A DNA stretch of 64,000 bases, taken from Serpula lacrymans var. lacrymans S7.9 (Eukaryota > Basidiomycota > Agaricomycetes > Boletales > Serpulaceae). Location of the stretch: positions 240,164-304,163 of the forward strand of contig NW_006763298.1 of NCBI RefSeq assembly GCF_000218685.1, read 5' to 3'. How positions within the stretch are numbered: position 1 is the stretch's first letter; each line of letters opens with the position of its first letter. Shown here piece after piece: positions 24,488 to 36,141 of this stretch. The notes under the pieces are model-generated. The model was not told where the DNA came from. It saw nothing but the letters and a program-made list of their open reading frames with translations, and searched no databases. Made by a program: the position numbers and the translations under genes.

Positions 24488-25862
24488 CTACTCCTCATCC
24501 TCTTGGTCCAGTGCATCGAGCCCTGAGCATGGCAGATCCTCCTGAGATAATTCGGTGACGTCCAGTAGGCGGAGATTTATCTTGTCTGATCGAGGGAGAT
24601 GCAAATGACTTTCGCGAAAGACGGTCTCGAGGTATTCTTCAAGATCGTGCCAGTTGAGAGGAGGGAGGACGGGAGAATGCCCAACTTGCTCATCGGAAGT
24701 AAGAGAAGATATCAAATCAGGGGAACGGAAGAGAAATGGGATTGCAGAGAGTTCCATTAGCGAGTCTGGATTACTTTGAAGTGGTACATAAGTGGGAGAA
24801 ATGTAAGTGGGAACCATTTTATCGGAAGACGGATTGATATTGTTTATGGATGAAAATGCAGAACTTGACGGCGATGATGGATCTGCGCCAGAATCTGAAA
24901 AATATCAAGCACCATGAGCAGAACGATAGAAAGACTTGAAACAAGATCTTCATGGGGTGCGAAATATCACCTGAAATAGAGGTACACAGGTAGCAGGTAA
25001 AGTCAGAAACAGCATCGTCGCCCTGGTTGCAAAACAGACGCGGAATATCTTTAGGTAGAGATTCAGGTGCTTCTCCAGCTTGATTCGATTCGTTACACGT
25101 CCACTGAGAGGATATAGTAAGAGCAGGGACAATAGGCGATGACAAAACACCGGAATCGACGGAAGTAAGGCTCGTTCGGTATTTGTATTGTTCACAAGAA
25201 GGTGACCTCGTGCTGTTTCTTTGCGTGACTGTGGAAGGTGTGGAGGGCTCGATCGAGTCGCGGCTATATGCGCCAAGCGAATGCGCTCTAAAGCGGTTAT
25301 TGCTTGAACTAGACAGTGAATGAGAAGAGGAGACATAATCCGATGCATTTGTAGGAGAGGATGGACCCATTACAGCCGACGAATGAAATTTGGGGCTAGA
25401 AGACGGCAAGACGGTGTCAGAAGAGGGGACAGAGAAAACGTGAGTAACTGTGGAGAGGTGTTCTTCCTTGGCTGTTTTTTCTTTTTCTTGTGGTGCATCT
25501 AGCGGTAGTTCGTACGTTTCGTCTGATAACGGATTACCGGCTTTCCTTGCGGCTGTTTTCCTGCGATAGAACCACGTATCCACTTTTTCAGGGTCTGCAC
25601 CTCGACTGAGCGCCCAAGCATTCCGAGACGTTTTTGATGGTAGGCGTTGATCGTATCTCCATATCGTCCAGAGATCGAGAAGCTGCGAAGACGAGAGATA
25701 AGGCTTCGCCGTCTTGTGAGATGGGGAACTGGGTTTTGCGGTGTAATATGCGGATGGCCGTATGCGTGTAGACTTTGACGATTTTTGAGAGACCTGGCGC
25801 GTTTTCTCGGATGTTGGGTTATGTATGGGCCTTTTCTTTGCCTCTGGCTTTGCAGTTGCCAT
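24488..25862 (-). CDS. Homeodomain transcription factor with a non-canonical recognition helix
   Basis: Two exons, 25862-24971 and 24894-24488, join in frame to 432 residues. The homeodomain spans about residues 52-108: basic N-terminal arm, YLSSSQLLDLWTIWRYDQRL as helix 1, a middle helix, and VDTWFYRRKTAARKAG as recognition helix. Homeodomains bind DNA in the nucleus. The usual WFxNRR signature is WFYRRK here, so the near-invariant Asn51 is Arg. The rest is Ser/Pro-rich and probably disordered, ending in an acidic, leucine-containing tail (LNWHDLEEYLETVF and DALDQEDEE) that could be an activation region. The start at 25862 is the first ATG of the open frame. Mating-type HD proteins are a remote alternative, but no partner HD gene or MIP gene is adjacent. 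Confidence 0.82.
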
Positions 25863-26075
25863 GTCCAAGTGGTCGGCTGTTTCTTGGAGTCTGAAGAACA
25901 CTAACCCAGGTCCGATCCGATCCGAACAGATCTAGCTGACACTTTCGGTCTCCGCGACAATCCTTCCTTTTCGACCAACTTTCGACGTCAATCTGGATTC
26001 TGTCGGCTGAACGGATCCGGCGATGGAGCATCTGGTTTCATTCTTAAATGCGAAGGTGCTTTTGTTATCACCACC

Positions 26076-29000
26076 ATGTTAGCACCTCCGTCAGAGTCAG
26101 AAATGGCTGCATTTAACGACGACGACACGTCCAAGGCTCATGTTCGCACAAAGACTGATCTTAGCGAAGACCATAGCGAAGATTTTGGCCGCAACGGGGT
26201 CGATAGGGCAGGCAGGGAGCATGGTCGGATCGCTCGCCCTCGCATTCAGTTGCCAGATGGAGGGACATTGGGCGGCTCTAGCGAGGAAGAGAAGCGTTCT
26301 CATAGCGGATTGTCTAGTTCACCAGGCAGGAGCAGCGATAAGCCCTCTCGATTCAACCTGAAACTACCAGCTACCATGCAGTGGATCCCCAAGAATTCGA
26401 CGTGGTCAAGGTGGAAGCCAGTAATTCGCAGTGCACTCGCCGCATGGGTATCTGCTCTTTTGTTTGCTATTCCTAAGACAGAGAATATAATGGGACAGGT
26501 GCATCGTCTCCTATTTCAACCCTTGATATGCTTATATCCCATAGGCAAGCTTTCTCATCATCATAGGTATGTCAATGGGCTATTTATTAATCCTCAACGA
26601 CGACACTGACTTGATTTTCCTTAAAGCTTCGTTTCTCTCGCCTCCCAATGACCCCTTTATCGCTGTCCTCGAACGAGAGTTATTCATCTTGGCATTCGTT
26701 GCAGCTGGCTGGGCGTGAGCACGTTTTCTTTGGGTAGCTGAATGTTTCTTACTTTCCCTTTCAGCTGGAGTTGTCTAGCGTTGAAGCTCGGAAGCCTGGT
26801 TCGATCGGAGATACTGCCTACCGCTAGTCTGCCTAGTATCATCACTGGTCAGTATGTTGAAGCTGCGGTGAGTTCTCCCTATTTTTGTTTCGGGACCTTG
26901 TAAACATATCACTGTATAGCCCACAGTTATACACGGAGTTTTCATCTTCGTTGGCATCGCGGTTCTCCTTTTTGTGAAAGCTCGACAAGGTCCCGGGCCG
27001 TTTCTTTTTGGTGCCATCTTTGGAAGCATATGTATCGGTGAGCTATTAATGCACGTTGTATACATCTTTCGCTAAAACATCACTCAACGTTTCCCAGATA
27101 TCTCACTTACCACAGGGTCTCTCTTCCCTTACCCCTACTATACTGCAAGTATATATATTTCAATGCCTAGTGCCAAGCTGACTTTTGTTTGAAGATCGGA
27201 GAAGTCATTATTCTTCCGCTTGCCTTTCACTCGGCGATAGCATTAGTCCTATCTATACTTGTATTTCCTTCTTCAATATCCGCGTTGTTCACTGCTCGCC
27301 TACAAGGTGTTCTGGCACCTCTCCATACCACGATACGATTACATCGTGATTATCTTCAAGCGTGTGTCACCTCCGCCGACTTCTCGCCTTCTGAACTGGT
27401 GACAGCAATCGACGCTGCGGAGGGTGCTCTCGCACCACTTGCAGCAGCAGCGCGCCTTTTAAAGATGGATATCATATTCGGCCGCTTCGCACCTACGGAC
27501 TACACTACGGTTCATCAGTTGATACGAAGGATCGCTGTACGAGCAAATGGAATGGGTATGTATTATAGTCTCATAGACCCAACACGAGAGAAGTTTCCTG
27601 TTACCCCTGTTCCGTCAAAACCGGCTACTCCCATTGGCGTGACACCGATGCCATCAAGGCCACACTCACCTGATCGACACTCCCATGCAAGCCATCATGA
27701 TAATCTACAACATACTCCTGATCACGCATCTCATCTCACGGGACGACATAAAAGCACTGCAGCTCGGTCGCGACATCACCATCACGCCCACTCAAGCTCG
27801 CCCTTTCACATACACCATCGCCACCCACACCACCGCTCCCAGTCTCACCACCACAATATGCTACATAGTTCTCTTCTCCACCTGGCGTTATCGCGGACGC
27901 CGAGGTCTGAATTTGCGGTTGGTGTCTTTGAGTCGCAGAGATACCTCAATCTTGAAGTCTCCCACCTTTCACACCCCGAGTCTAATCGTTTCACTGATCA
28001 GGCGACTGGGCTGCTGAATGCGAGCTGCGCCCAACTTCTGGAGGTCTGTGGGAGCGGGCTAGAGGGTGTGCAGTCATGGTTGGACCATGTTCGAGACCAT
28101 CGTTTCGATTTCTGGGTTAGCAGAAGCGAGAAAGAACGCATACGAAAGGGGGGTGTTCAGAATTACGAAAGGATACGAGATGAGCTTTCCCGCGTTCTTG
28201 ATGATTTTAGGAAGGATAAAAGGTTTATCATGATATTACATATGCGTTAGTATGCTTACACTGCTTATTGCCAGAAACATTGTCCTTGATCCATATCGAC
28301 CTGCCCTGAGCGCAGACTATGATGGCGCATCAATTGACAACGAAGTTCCACCTCACAGATATCTTTTTCATTGTTATGTCTACCAGTATCATCTCATGCA
28401 GTTTTCGATACTTTTGGTTGCATTGGTAAATAACGTGATCATCCTTCTTATCAATATTCACACCCTCTTTCTTGTCATAGTTCGATGAGATCATCAAGCT
28501 CGAGCAACATAGAAAGCGCAATAGGCTTTGGGTACCATCCATGCCCCTGAAAAAACTTCTTTCCTGGAGCAATTGGGATGCTACTGAGAATTTAGGAAAA
28601 GATGATGACGAAAATCCTGGCATGTGTACACCCTTCATCCCTTTCGTTCCAGTGTTGCTAACGTATATACTCTGTACCGAATAGAAATCATTCCGGGGAT
28701 GGAACCTAGTTGGATGTCTGACCTTGGAAAAGCAGCTCGTCGTGATCCAGATGCGTTGCCCCCACGCAATGCGCTCGAAATGATCATGAACATAATATAC
28801 CGTGTCTTCACCAATATGGGCGGTGGTAACGTATTATTCGCAGTCAAGGCAGGAGCTTTGACAGGTTGAGGATTTTTCTTATACAGACATTCATATATGC
28901 TTACATTGCGCTTTGTTTTGCACTTTAGTCCTCTTGAGCTTGCCTTCGTTCTTCAAGTCCACCGCATCATATGCATATAGTGAGCTTTGTGCTATGCTTT

Positions 29001-30723
29001 TGTTGTGTTTTACTCATCTTCCTGTAATATAGAAAATAAGTTTGTTTGGGCTGTGTAAGTGCTATTGGTAAAAGACATGATATAGCCTTCCTGACAGATA
29101 CACAGTTTCATGGGTCAGCTCACGCTTGCGCGCTTTCGAGGAGATACAACCTTCGGCCTAGTAGCTCGCATAGGTAGCACATTTTGTGGTGGAATCGTGG
29201 GCATGGTGATGTGGTTTGTTGCTCTCCGCCGCCCTTCTTTTGGCTATTCATGATCATTATCGATAGGTATGTCTCCGCAGGTTCTGGTCACGGTAATCCA
29301 TACGGGCTGCTGGCCGTCTTTGCCGTCTGTTTTCCATTCTTCTTCTTTGCTCGGCTCTACTGGCCAGGCCCACCTATGGTCAACATGATATTCTTTGTAA
29401 CGACGGCATTGGTTCGTTATATACCTCACAAATTGGGTGGATTTTGTTGATTGACGGTACTGGTACTGCAGGTTGTAGGATATTCTTATCAAGATACGCA
29501 CTTGTATATCCCTTCTTCTCCTGGATGGGGTTTCGATGTGTCATGGGTGAGTCCTTGTCAACGATGTATTCGAGGTTCCCGTTAAATACATGATTTTGCA
29601 GAGGCGTTTCCTCCTCGTTACTATCGGTGTGACCGCTGCTTGGTAAGCTCGCTGGCCTTCCTACCCACATCTCACTCGAGACATCAGTAATTGAATGAGT
29701 TACCTGGTAGTATTTTCTCATTTTTCCCACCCAACACAACAATTCGATCTTATCAGCGAAGGACGTTGGCAACAACATCAGCGGAGATCGGTTCTATTTA
29801 TTGTTCAATAGTCTCGTTCGCAAACATCCCCAGGCAAGAAGATGTCCAACAAATCGTCCAGAGCCTAGTGGCTATTCGTAGCAAGCTCAGTCGATCTATA
29901 GTTTTGCGAACGAATGTCGTTTATGAAGTTGGTATTGATGACCCGACGATCTGTTATTCTTGTTGACAAGCGACTGTATCTATCTAGTTTTCACTCCGAG
30001 GACAATGGCCGGCGGAGCGATACCAGAAGATCGTGGAGATACAGCTGTATGGCTTTTTTTTAAAAATTTGATGTTCGAGAGTTACTCACATTTTTGTGCA
30101 GTGAAGTGGCATATCTTCTTTCCCACTTGATGTCCGTTGTCGAGCACTTGGAGCCTGCATGGTCCCATGCATTTTTGCGCCGGACACGTTTGTTAGATTC
30201 CGATTTTCAGGGTGATGTACTTGCTGTCATCAGTGAGTAACGGCTGAGACTGTTCAAGGAGAATTTTTTTGACATAGTCATGTCTACTTCGATAGGTTTG
30301 ATATCTTTTTCTCTTCGTACAGGCAGTCCTTTGCCGCAAATCACGCCGTGTCCATTGTTAGATCGCTTTATGCTCCGCCACCATGGACTAAATGTTATCC
30401 ATCAGGAGTCGGAGGATGACTACGGACTTCCAAGGACGCTGACCCTTGAGACACTGGAAAATGAACAATATCTGTACGTTGTCATTTGCATAAGATGTCT
30501 TTGTGATACGCTCTTACTCCGAGATTCTTCTAGGATATTTTGCGTCGGTGTATCCACAGTGTTCGGCATCGTGACACGCCTAGACCACCTTATGGTCGCC
30601 GTTAAGGAATTGGTCGGGGAGCAATATCACATTCACGGTGTTGGGCTTGGGCATCACCGAAAGCCCGCGGGAGTAGAGATGTCTTCGCCGACGATCTCCA
30701 TGCGACCAATGCAAGATGTGTAA
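26076..30723 (+). CDS. BRE4: BRE4-like ArAE-family multi-pass membrane protein
   Basis: Twenty-one exons join in frame from ATG 26076 to TAA 30721-30723 (1,171 residues); all phases close. It matches the fungal 'ER transporter, 6TM' plus ArAE_2 architecture of yeast BRE4 (brefeldin A sensitivity). After a disordered N-terminus, residues ~120-330 hold the first membrane block (SALAAWVSALLFAIP, FILAFVAAGWAWSCLALKLG, GVFIFVGIAVLLFVKA, IILPLAFHSAIALVLSILVF). A cytosolic region follows with a histidine-rich stretch at ~420-495. The second membrane block includes NKFVWAVFMGQLTLARFRGD, NPYGLLAVFAVCFPFFFFAR and FLLVTIGVTAA. The tail has LRTGSPLPQITPCPLLDRF. Exons 26545-26566 and 29033-29054 are only 22 nt; introns 27145-27194 and probably 28620-28684 use GC donors. 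Role in export or secretory-pathway homeostasis is inferred from the family. Confidence 0.85.
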
Positions 30724-30990
30724 GATGTGTAGAGAATGTATGTAATATTGATCTTGGAAAACGTTGCAACTGCACACCCTTTTTAGAGCCTATCGCGTTA
30801 TATCCAGTACCTTTCTCCTGTACAGTTAGATTAAATATATACGCTTTGGCATTTGCCACGATACGTCAATCGTCTCGTTTACGTATCAGTACCATCTACT
30901 CGTTTGCTTGTACTATGTCGTATTCTACGTTCTGGGCATTGCCATCAGGGAATTCAAGCCACCAGCAAATGTGAATGTGCGTCAAGGCTT

Positions 30991-31806
30991 TCAAACTCTG
31001 CTCTTCATTTTCTCTAGTATAGCCGCCAAGTCCTCTTTTGAGACTTGCTTTTGGGGCCAGTTGTTTTCCAATGATATAATTAGTCCATCTGTTTCGCTTG
31101 TTTTGGGTACCACATGAAAATGGACGTGGTCAACGTGCTGCTCCAGAGAAGTTACGTCTCTTGTATCAGCAAACAAATTCTGCCTAAATCCTCGGATTCG
31201 GTTACGGCGTGCTCACCTGAAATGCTAGTTTACCATTGTTCTGAACCGGTAGTATGTCGTCTGAGATGTCCTTGGCAGGAAAAGAACAGCACGGCAGACG
31301 TACCTGCAAAATATTGTACTGCTCGGCGCCTGTCATGAGAGCCACCTTCTTGATGACTGGGCCAATGTCACGGAGGTAGTCGTCCGAAAGGTCTCCAAGC
31401 GTCTTGGCGTGAGCTGATGGGTTATCACGGGTTGATGTTGATGAAGAGTAGGGTACGAAGTTGAATTCGTTACTTACATTTGGGGATCACCAACGTATGG
31501 CCATCGGATACCGGATTGATGTCCAGGAAGGCAAGACTGACGGGGAAGATAGGTTATCGGTGTTTCTTAAACGCCTTATACCGCATTTTTACCTATGATC
31601 TGTCTCGTAAACCTTGAAGCCTGGGATTACGCCTGCTTGTCAAGTCGCTGATCAGCGTAAATGGTTTTCGTGCTGATATCCCGTTCCGTTCTTGCCTTTA
31701 GTAATACCGCAGAAAAGACACCTAGACAGTCATTCGTTTCAGTTAGTTTTGGTCAACTTTAGTTGTGACACAGTCGTACGAACTTGTCGTCGTATTGTGC
31801 TGACAT
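30991..31806 (-). CDS. HIT-domain nucleotide hydrolase, Hnt1-like
   Basis: Several short exons on the minus strand join to about 148 residues, the usual size of Hint/Hnt1 proteins, which hydrolyse adenosine phosphoramidates. Visible family features are CLFCGITKGVIPGFKVYET at the N-terminus, LAFLDINPVSDGHTLVIPK, the internal DIGPVIKKVALMTGAEQYNI, NNGKLAFQ and the catalytic histidine triad in HVDHVHFHVVPK. The stop is at 30993-30991. The first join is less certain: the ATG at 31806 gives MSAQYDDKFVRL and fits phase if the donor at ~31771 is used. The intron 31695-31633 needs a GC donor (AAAG followed by GCAAGA) to keep the conserved GITKG segment. It is convergent with the BRE4-like gene. Confidence 0.85.
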
Positions 31807-32099
31807 GAGACTTAAAATGAATAAACCAGATCGTTGAATTGTTCTACCAATTATATGATTTGGGCGTGGCGCTCGAAGATGAATGATATCGATATGGCAT
31901 ATGGAGATGAGTCCCGTGATCATGATCACAAATAGGATTAGTTCGTCCACTATCTGTGAGATTATAACCTGGTTTCAATTTATATTTTGACAGTCCAAAA
32001 CATGATAAATTATAAGTAGAGGTCCGTCTACTTGTCCGCTCTATAAAGTAATCAACTCTAGACGTACATAGATCATTATCATCCGTTCATATGCGAACA

Positions 32100-33095
32100 T
32101 TATAGTCCCATACCGGCATCTTCCGGGCTGATAGATATCGGGAGTTCTTCTGCTGACATTGCCAAAGATTCATACAGGTAAACAATACCAAAAAGTAAGA
32201 AAAGACTAGCTCCTCCGAGTGTGACTGGGGTGGAATATTAAGCCTAAGAGCGAACTAAGAAATAGTAGAAGGACTGACCATGCTTAACAGATATCTTCGT
32301 GGATACATAACGGCCTCCTATCACTGCAAGGGCAGTACAGCATGTATGTCCCAAAACTGTTCCTAACGTCACTAGATACACATTCTTGATATGACGTATG
32401 ACAAATTGTCGGACAAGTTTCAGTGCCCCAGTTTTCGCAGATTGCGAACATCAATCACTCACATGAGCGGCACCGAGAGCAATCGTGGCAATTTGACTGC
32501 GATCACCCCATTCGCCGAGAAACGTAAGAATGAAGGCTTGAACAAAAACTGGACCCAGAAACAGGCTGCAAAAATTTCGTGCCCCTTCGGCTATACCAAC
32601 GGCCCCCCCTTTGTTTCTGGAATGACGAGTAGCACTGGGTGAACGTATACCTTCCTCCACCCTCTCCAAGGGAATCACATCCCCGTCTTGATTGACGAAG
32701 CCTGTTCTATCATTTCCTGCGTCGTCACCTTCTATCTCCTCCTGTGCCTCTCTCATCTCCTCTTGTATTTTCCCATTTCCACCTTTCATATACCTACCCT
32801 CCATCATCATTTTTGAACCAAAGACTAAGAACAATATTCCAGCTGCAACTTGCGTCCACCGTTTTGGAATAAGAGTTGGAAGGAGATGACCCATAGCGGC
32901 GGACAACATGGACATTAGGAGAAGAGAACCAAATGCACCAGCAAATACAAGGAGGCGAGGATGGCGCATGGCAAGGATAGCAGCGATGAGGAAAGTTTTG
33001 TCGCCTATTTCAGAGAAGATTATCATAGCAAACGATTGCAAGAGAGCTTCCATGTTGCCTTCTGAGGCTGAATCGTTGCTCAATGGAACAGACAT
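32100..33095 (-). CDS. GDT1: GDT1/TMEM165-family cation/proton exchanger
   Basis: Three exons join in frame from ATG 33095-33093 to TAA at 32102-32100 (287 residues); the first spans 33095-32463. GDT1 proteins are Golgi membrane exchangers moving Ca2+ or Mn2+ against protons, needed for glycosylation. Both signature motifs of the family are present: SEIGDKTF near residue 28 and GEWGDRSQIA near residue 198, each in a hydrophobic repeat. Between the repeats lies an acidic loop (about 115-150) with GDDAGNDRTGF. The second and third exons give the last helices (VTLGTVLGHTCCTALAVIGG and GGASLFLLFGIVYLYESLA). There is no obvious cleaved signal peptide at the chosen start, so a further upstream exon is possible. 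A 281 bp divergent region separates it from the next gene. Confidence 0.92.
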
Positions 33096-33376
33096 GATGG
33101 GGTGGGTAGGTCTGACAAAAAATTGTCAGCGAAAAGTGGAAGATAAAGGGAAGGAAGTTATACTTCGAATTACAAGTTTTCCGGCCAAGCCTTTGCCGTC
33201 AAAGATGATAGACGTCCGTCTCGAGTGAACCTCAAGTGTCGTGAGCTGGCGGCTGCGCTTCAAAACACTCCACTGCCATTATTTGAATCGCGTCTGAGAT
33301 CACGTGACGTCTATCTATGTGTCTTGTTTGGTCTTTTCTTACACTTTGGTTCACTCCGTGTCTTCCACTTCTCTCC

Positions 33377-34041
33377 ATGCAGCAACGCTTGGATTCATTT
33401 TTAGTTCAGGTATGAATATCCCCGCCTCAGTTTGTCTGCATCATTACATACGACATGACTTGGATTGAACTTTATTTATTTCGATATCAAGATCGCTGCT
33501 GAATCGAGGACTCCATTCTCTCAAATTATGCAGGACCTTCATCCTGGATCGGTGGACATGCACGAGACAAAAATAATCTGATGGTAATTTGGTCATGAGT
33601 GAATAGGGGACTCACCGTCACGCGCTATAGTCTGGCTTTCGGAACACGACGGGGACATCGTCATCCCACTTCTCGCTCAAGCCTATCCTTGTGAGTCACC
33701 CTACTGCTTCTTTGGATCTATGGCTTTCTCTGACCCTATTCCGCTTTTCCCCTGCGCATGGAATTGGTGATTGGTTTAGTAACCGTTATGATCTTCCGCG
33801 AGATTTTGATGCCATACGTCAGTCATACGCCCAGACAAGAGACAAATACGCAATAACCCAAAAACGGCTAGATAAAGGGCCCTTTCAAGTTGGATTACGT
33901 CTTGCGACACCTTACTTCAGACTGTGGCCTTATCCTCTGAAAGCTGCTAAGGCCTTACGCATTGGAACGAACCTGTTTTCACACCACTCCTTATGGTCCC
34001 ATGATACACTTTTACGAGCTTCGAAAGCCAGAAGACGATGA
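33377..34041 (+). CDS. Possible small gene of unknown function
   Basis: A tentative three-exon model: ATG at 33377 (MQQRLDSFLVQ), intron, a short exon starting near 33491, intron, then a frame running to 34041. The last ~110 residues (for example RYDLPRDFDAIRQSYAQTR and TPYFRLWPYPLKAAKALRIG) look protein-like, basic and aromatic, but I recognise no family. Alternative splicing of the middle part gives different proteins. Position divergent from GDT1 supports a promoter here. Treat boundaries as uncertain. Confidence 0.35.
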
Positions 34042-34640
34042 CTTCGCCCACGATCACCAACATGATGCGCTGTAGTCGGCTGTTCCAGCTTCTCGTCCTG
34101 AGATAAAAATACTATCCGCGTTATGTAGTACTGCAAAAACAAACCTACTATTACCGTGTTTTCGCCGTTTAATCAATACCCCGTCGTAAAAACGCTGAGT
34201 GATCAAGCTTTGCAACATGAATCATGTCTGAACCTTAGATTTGTGCGTGTTTTCTTAACGTCCACGCACTTAATTCACACACTGCGACCAAATATAACAT
34301 GCGTGATTGTGGCTACAATTGAGACCAGATGGGACCTCTGTCTATTGGATTTGTTATCAGTTGACGCCATGTATCGGAACCCCGTCGCGGTTTGCCATTA
34401 CATCGGCCAGTAGAGAGGATCCATTTGGCATCGATCCAAACGCAATATACAAAAAAAAAACTTTCTTTCCTCAAGGCTTTGCTCTATGATTTTCTTCGAT
34501 AAACACTGATATTCATAAACCAGCATATACTAACTTCCATAACAAGGATGAATTGGTGCGTTTTATATCGTGAACTTGCAAAGTTCCAAATTGATGCGAC
34601 CGCAAAGAAAAGTTATAGTCCAACGTTAATTTACATGACC
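34042..34640. other. Convergent intergenic region
   Basis: No gene recognised. Contains an A-run near 34450-34460 and should carry the 3' ends of the two flanking genes. Confidence 0.45.
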
Positions 34641-35329
34641 TCAGAGCTTTGTTTCGTCCTCTTTTTCAACGTACTCCAGCTGCGCTTCACCAGATAAAAC
34701 GTCACGTATGAGCTGCAAAGCAGCCTCGGTAAATGCAATCATGTTCTTTTCTCTGTCAGCAAGCCCAGTGTCCACCATACGTACTGCGACCCCGCCTGCA
34801 CGTGAAACGAATGCAATGTACGTCCTCCCTGCTCTAAGCAAGGTGGGATTGGAATATGAGCTCGCAAAAGAGTTATATGACTACACTCACACGTGAAGGA
34901 ATGGTTTACCAGGAACAGTAGGCCCTGTTGCTCCTGACTCGCCGATACAGTAAGCGGCTTCGAGCGTATTGCACACATGGGTAGCCAAGCCTGTCACAAC
35001 TTCCGGTGTTGCACCCCTATATACTATATGAGAAGCAGAGCTTTAGAATGGGGACAAAAGTTGCTTCACCTGTAATCTTTGATATTTTGTTCACTCCATC
35101 CACACCAAGCTGACCTCGATTTTGTGGTGTACAAGGTTGCCCCACCGATATACCACTTACTAGCCCCCGGGACTGAAAGCAGGGAGGCCGAGATAAGGCC
35201 TCCTGAGGTTGTTTCGGCGACAGCGAGAGTGGCTGGACTCGAACCCGATGTCAGTAATGTCGCAATTTCAGCAAGAAGAGGACGAAAGGACGCTGGCGGA
35301 AAACTGTAGGACTCAGAAGCTGAAGCCAT
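34641..35329 (-). CDS. CinA C-terminal domain protein (amidohydrolase type)
   Basis: Three exons on the minus strand join in frame from ATG 35329-35327: first to about 35082, then the GATPEVVTGLATHV exon, then the exon read from ~34840 to the stop at 34643-34641. About 165 residues, matching the stand-alone CinA C-terminal domain, which in bacteria deamidates nicotinamide mononucleotide. Landmarks: LAVAETTSGGLISASLLSVP (the conserved E-S/T-x-T-G-G-like entry), FYIGG-like KWYIGGATLYTT, and the GESGATGPT loop followed by RTYIAFVS. No N-terminal molybdopterin-binding-like domain is present. In fungi its role is unknown; NAD salvage is an extrapolation from bacteria. Confidence 0.85.
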
Positions 35330-36141
35330 CGCTGTTCAAGTTCAGCTGTGTAATAGAGCAGGCGATTTACAAACTCACGGGCGTTCTAAATAAGCCACCT
35401 AGCCCTTTTAGGACCGCACATGGATATTCCTAGCCAGCTGTATGGTGCATATGATACGAATGCAGTAGGCTCTGAGTGTATTCACACAATAAATTGGTGA
35501 GGCCTGGAATTTACGATTATATCAGATTAGACTTTGTCGTTGACATTGGATACTGTGTTAGGTCCAACCTCCGATCCTAGCCCACGTGCATGGTTGCATC
35601 CCCCCGGTAATGACAGTGAGCATTTATTGGGGAGCATTAGGCCTTGCATTCAGTTGAGGCCGTTATGAACAAAGACACATCGATGACACTACAACTTCTG
35701 CTCACCAGTCAATTCATTTCAAGTTCTCGCTTATTTGGTACAGTACCGCCAGCTCTAGCAACCAGTCTCCTCGAACAAAAGGTACCAGTCTTCAACGTTT
35801 CAAGGTATTTCAGCCTGAGCTCCCAGGCTACAGTACACCATTAAAAGACTGAAAATAACCTAAACTTGGACAGCAGGAAGGTTTGCAATTCGGTCAAATC
35901 ACAACACCCGGGTAATACTTGGACGGTACATGGTATGTTTTCCGGCCATCCCATTGTCCCGGGCATGCGTGCACCCTTCAAATAAAAAGTTCCAGGGAAC
36001 GACGTTCCTTTCCTCCATGGCTCCGAACTCGACAAGTACCCGGAAGACTCGTTCTCATGCCTCGGACTTACTTATTGCCACCCCGCCCTTCCGATCACAC
36101 ATGCCTCGTAGTGTCTGAAGATAAGTTCACATACACGGACT
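35330..36141. other. Intergenic region before the duplicated segment
   Basis: No supportable gene. Marks the junction between the housekeeping stretch and the repeat island. Confidence 0.45.

Noticed and set aside
16553..25862. Biosynthetic gene cluster (acetyltransferase, two oxygenases, reductase, homeodomain factor)
   Set aside because: No backbone enzyme (PKS, NRPS, terpene synthase), transporter or P450 is present; co-location alone is weak.
24488..25862. HD mating-type locus
   Set aside because: Only one homeodomain gene, with a non-canonical helix, and no divergent partner HD gene or MIP gene nearby.
35235..35245. GGACTCGAACC, which resembles a reversed tRNA B box
   Set aside because: It lies inside the first exon of the CinA-domain gene and no A box or cloverleaf is visible around it.
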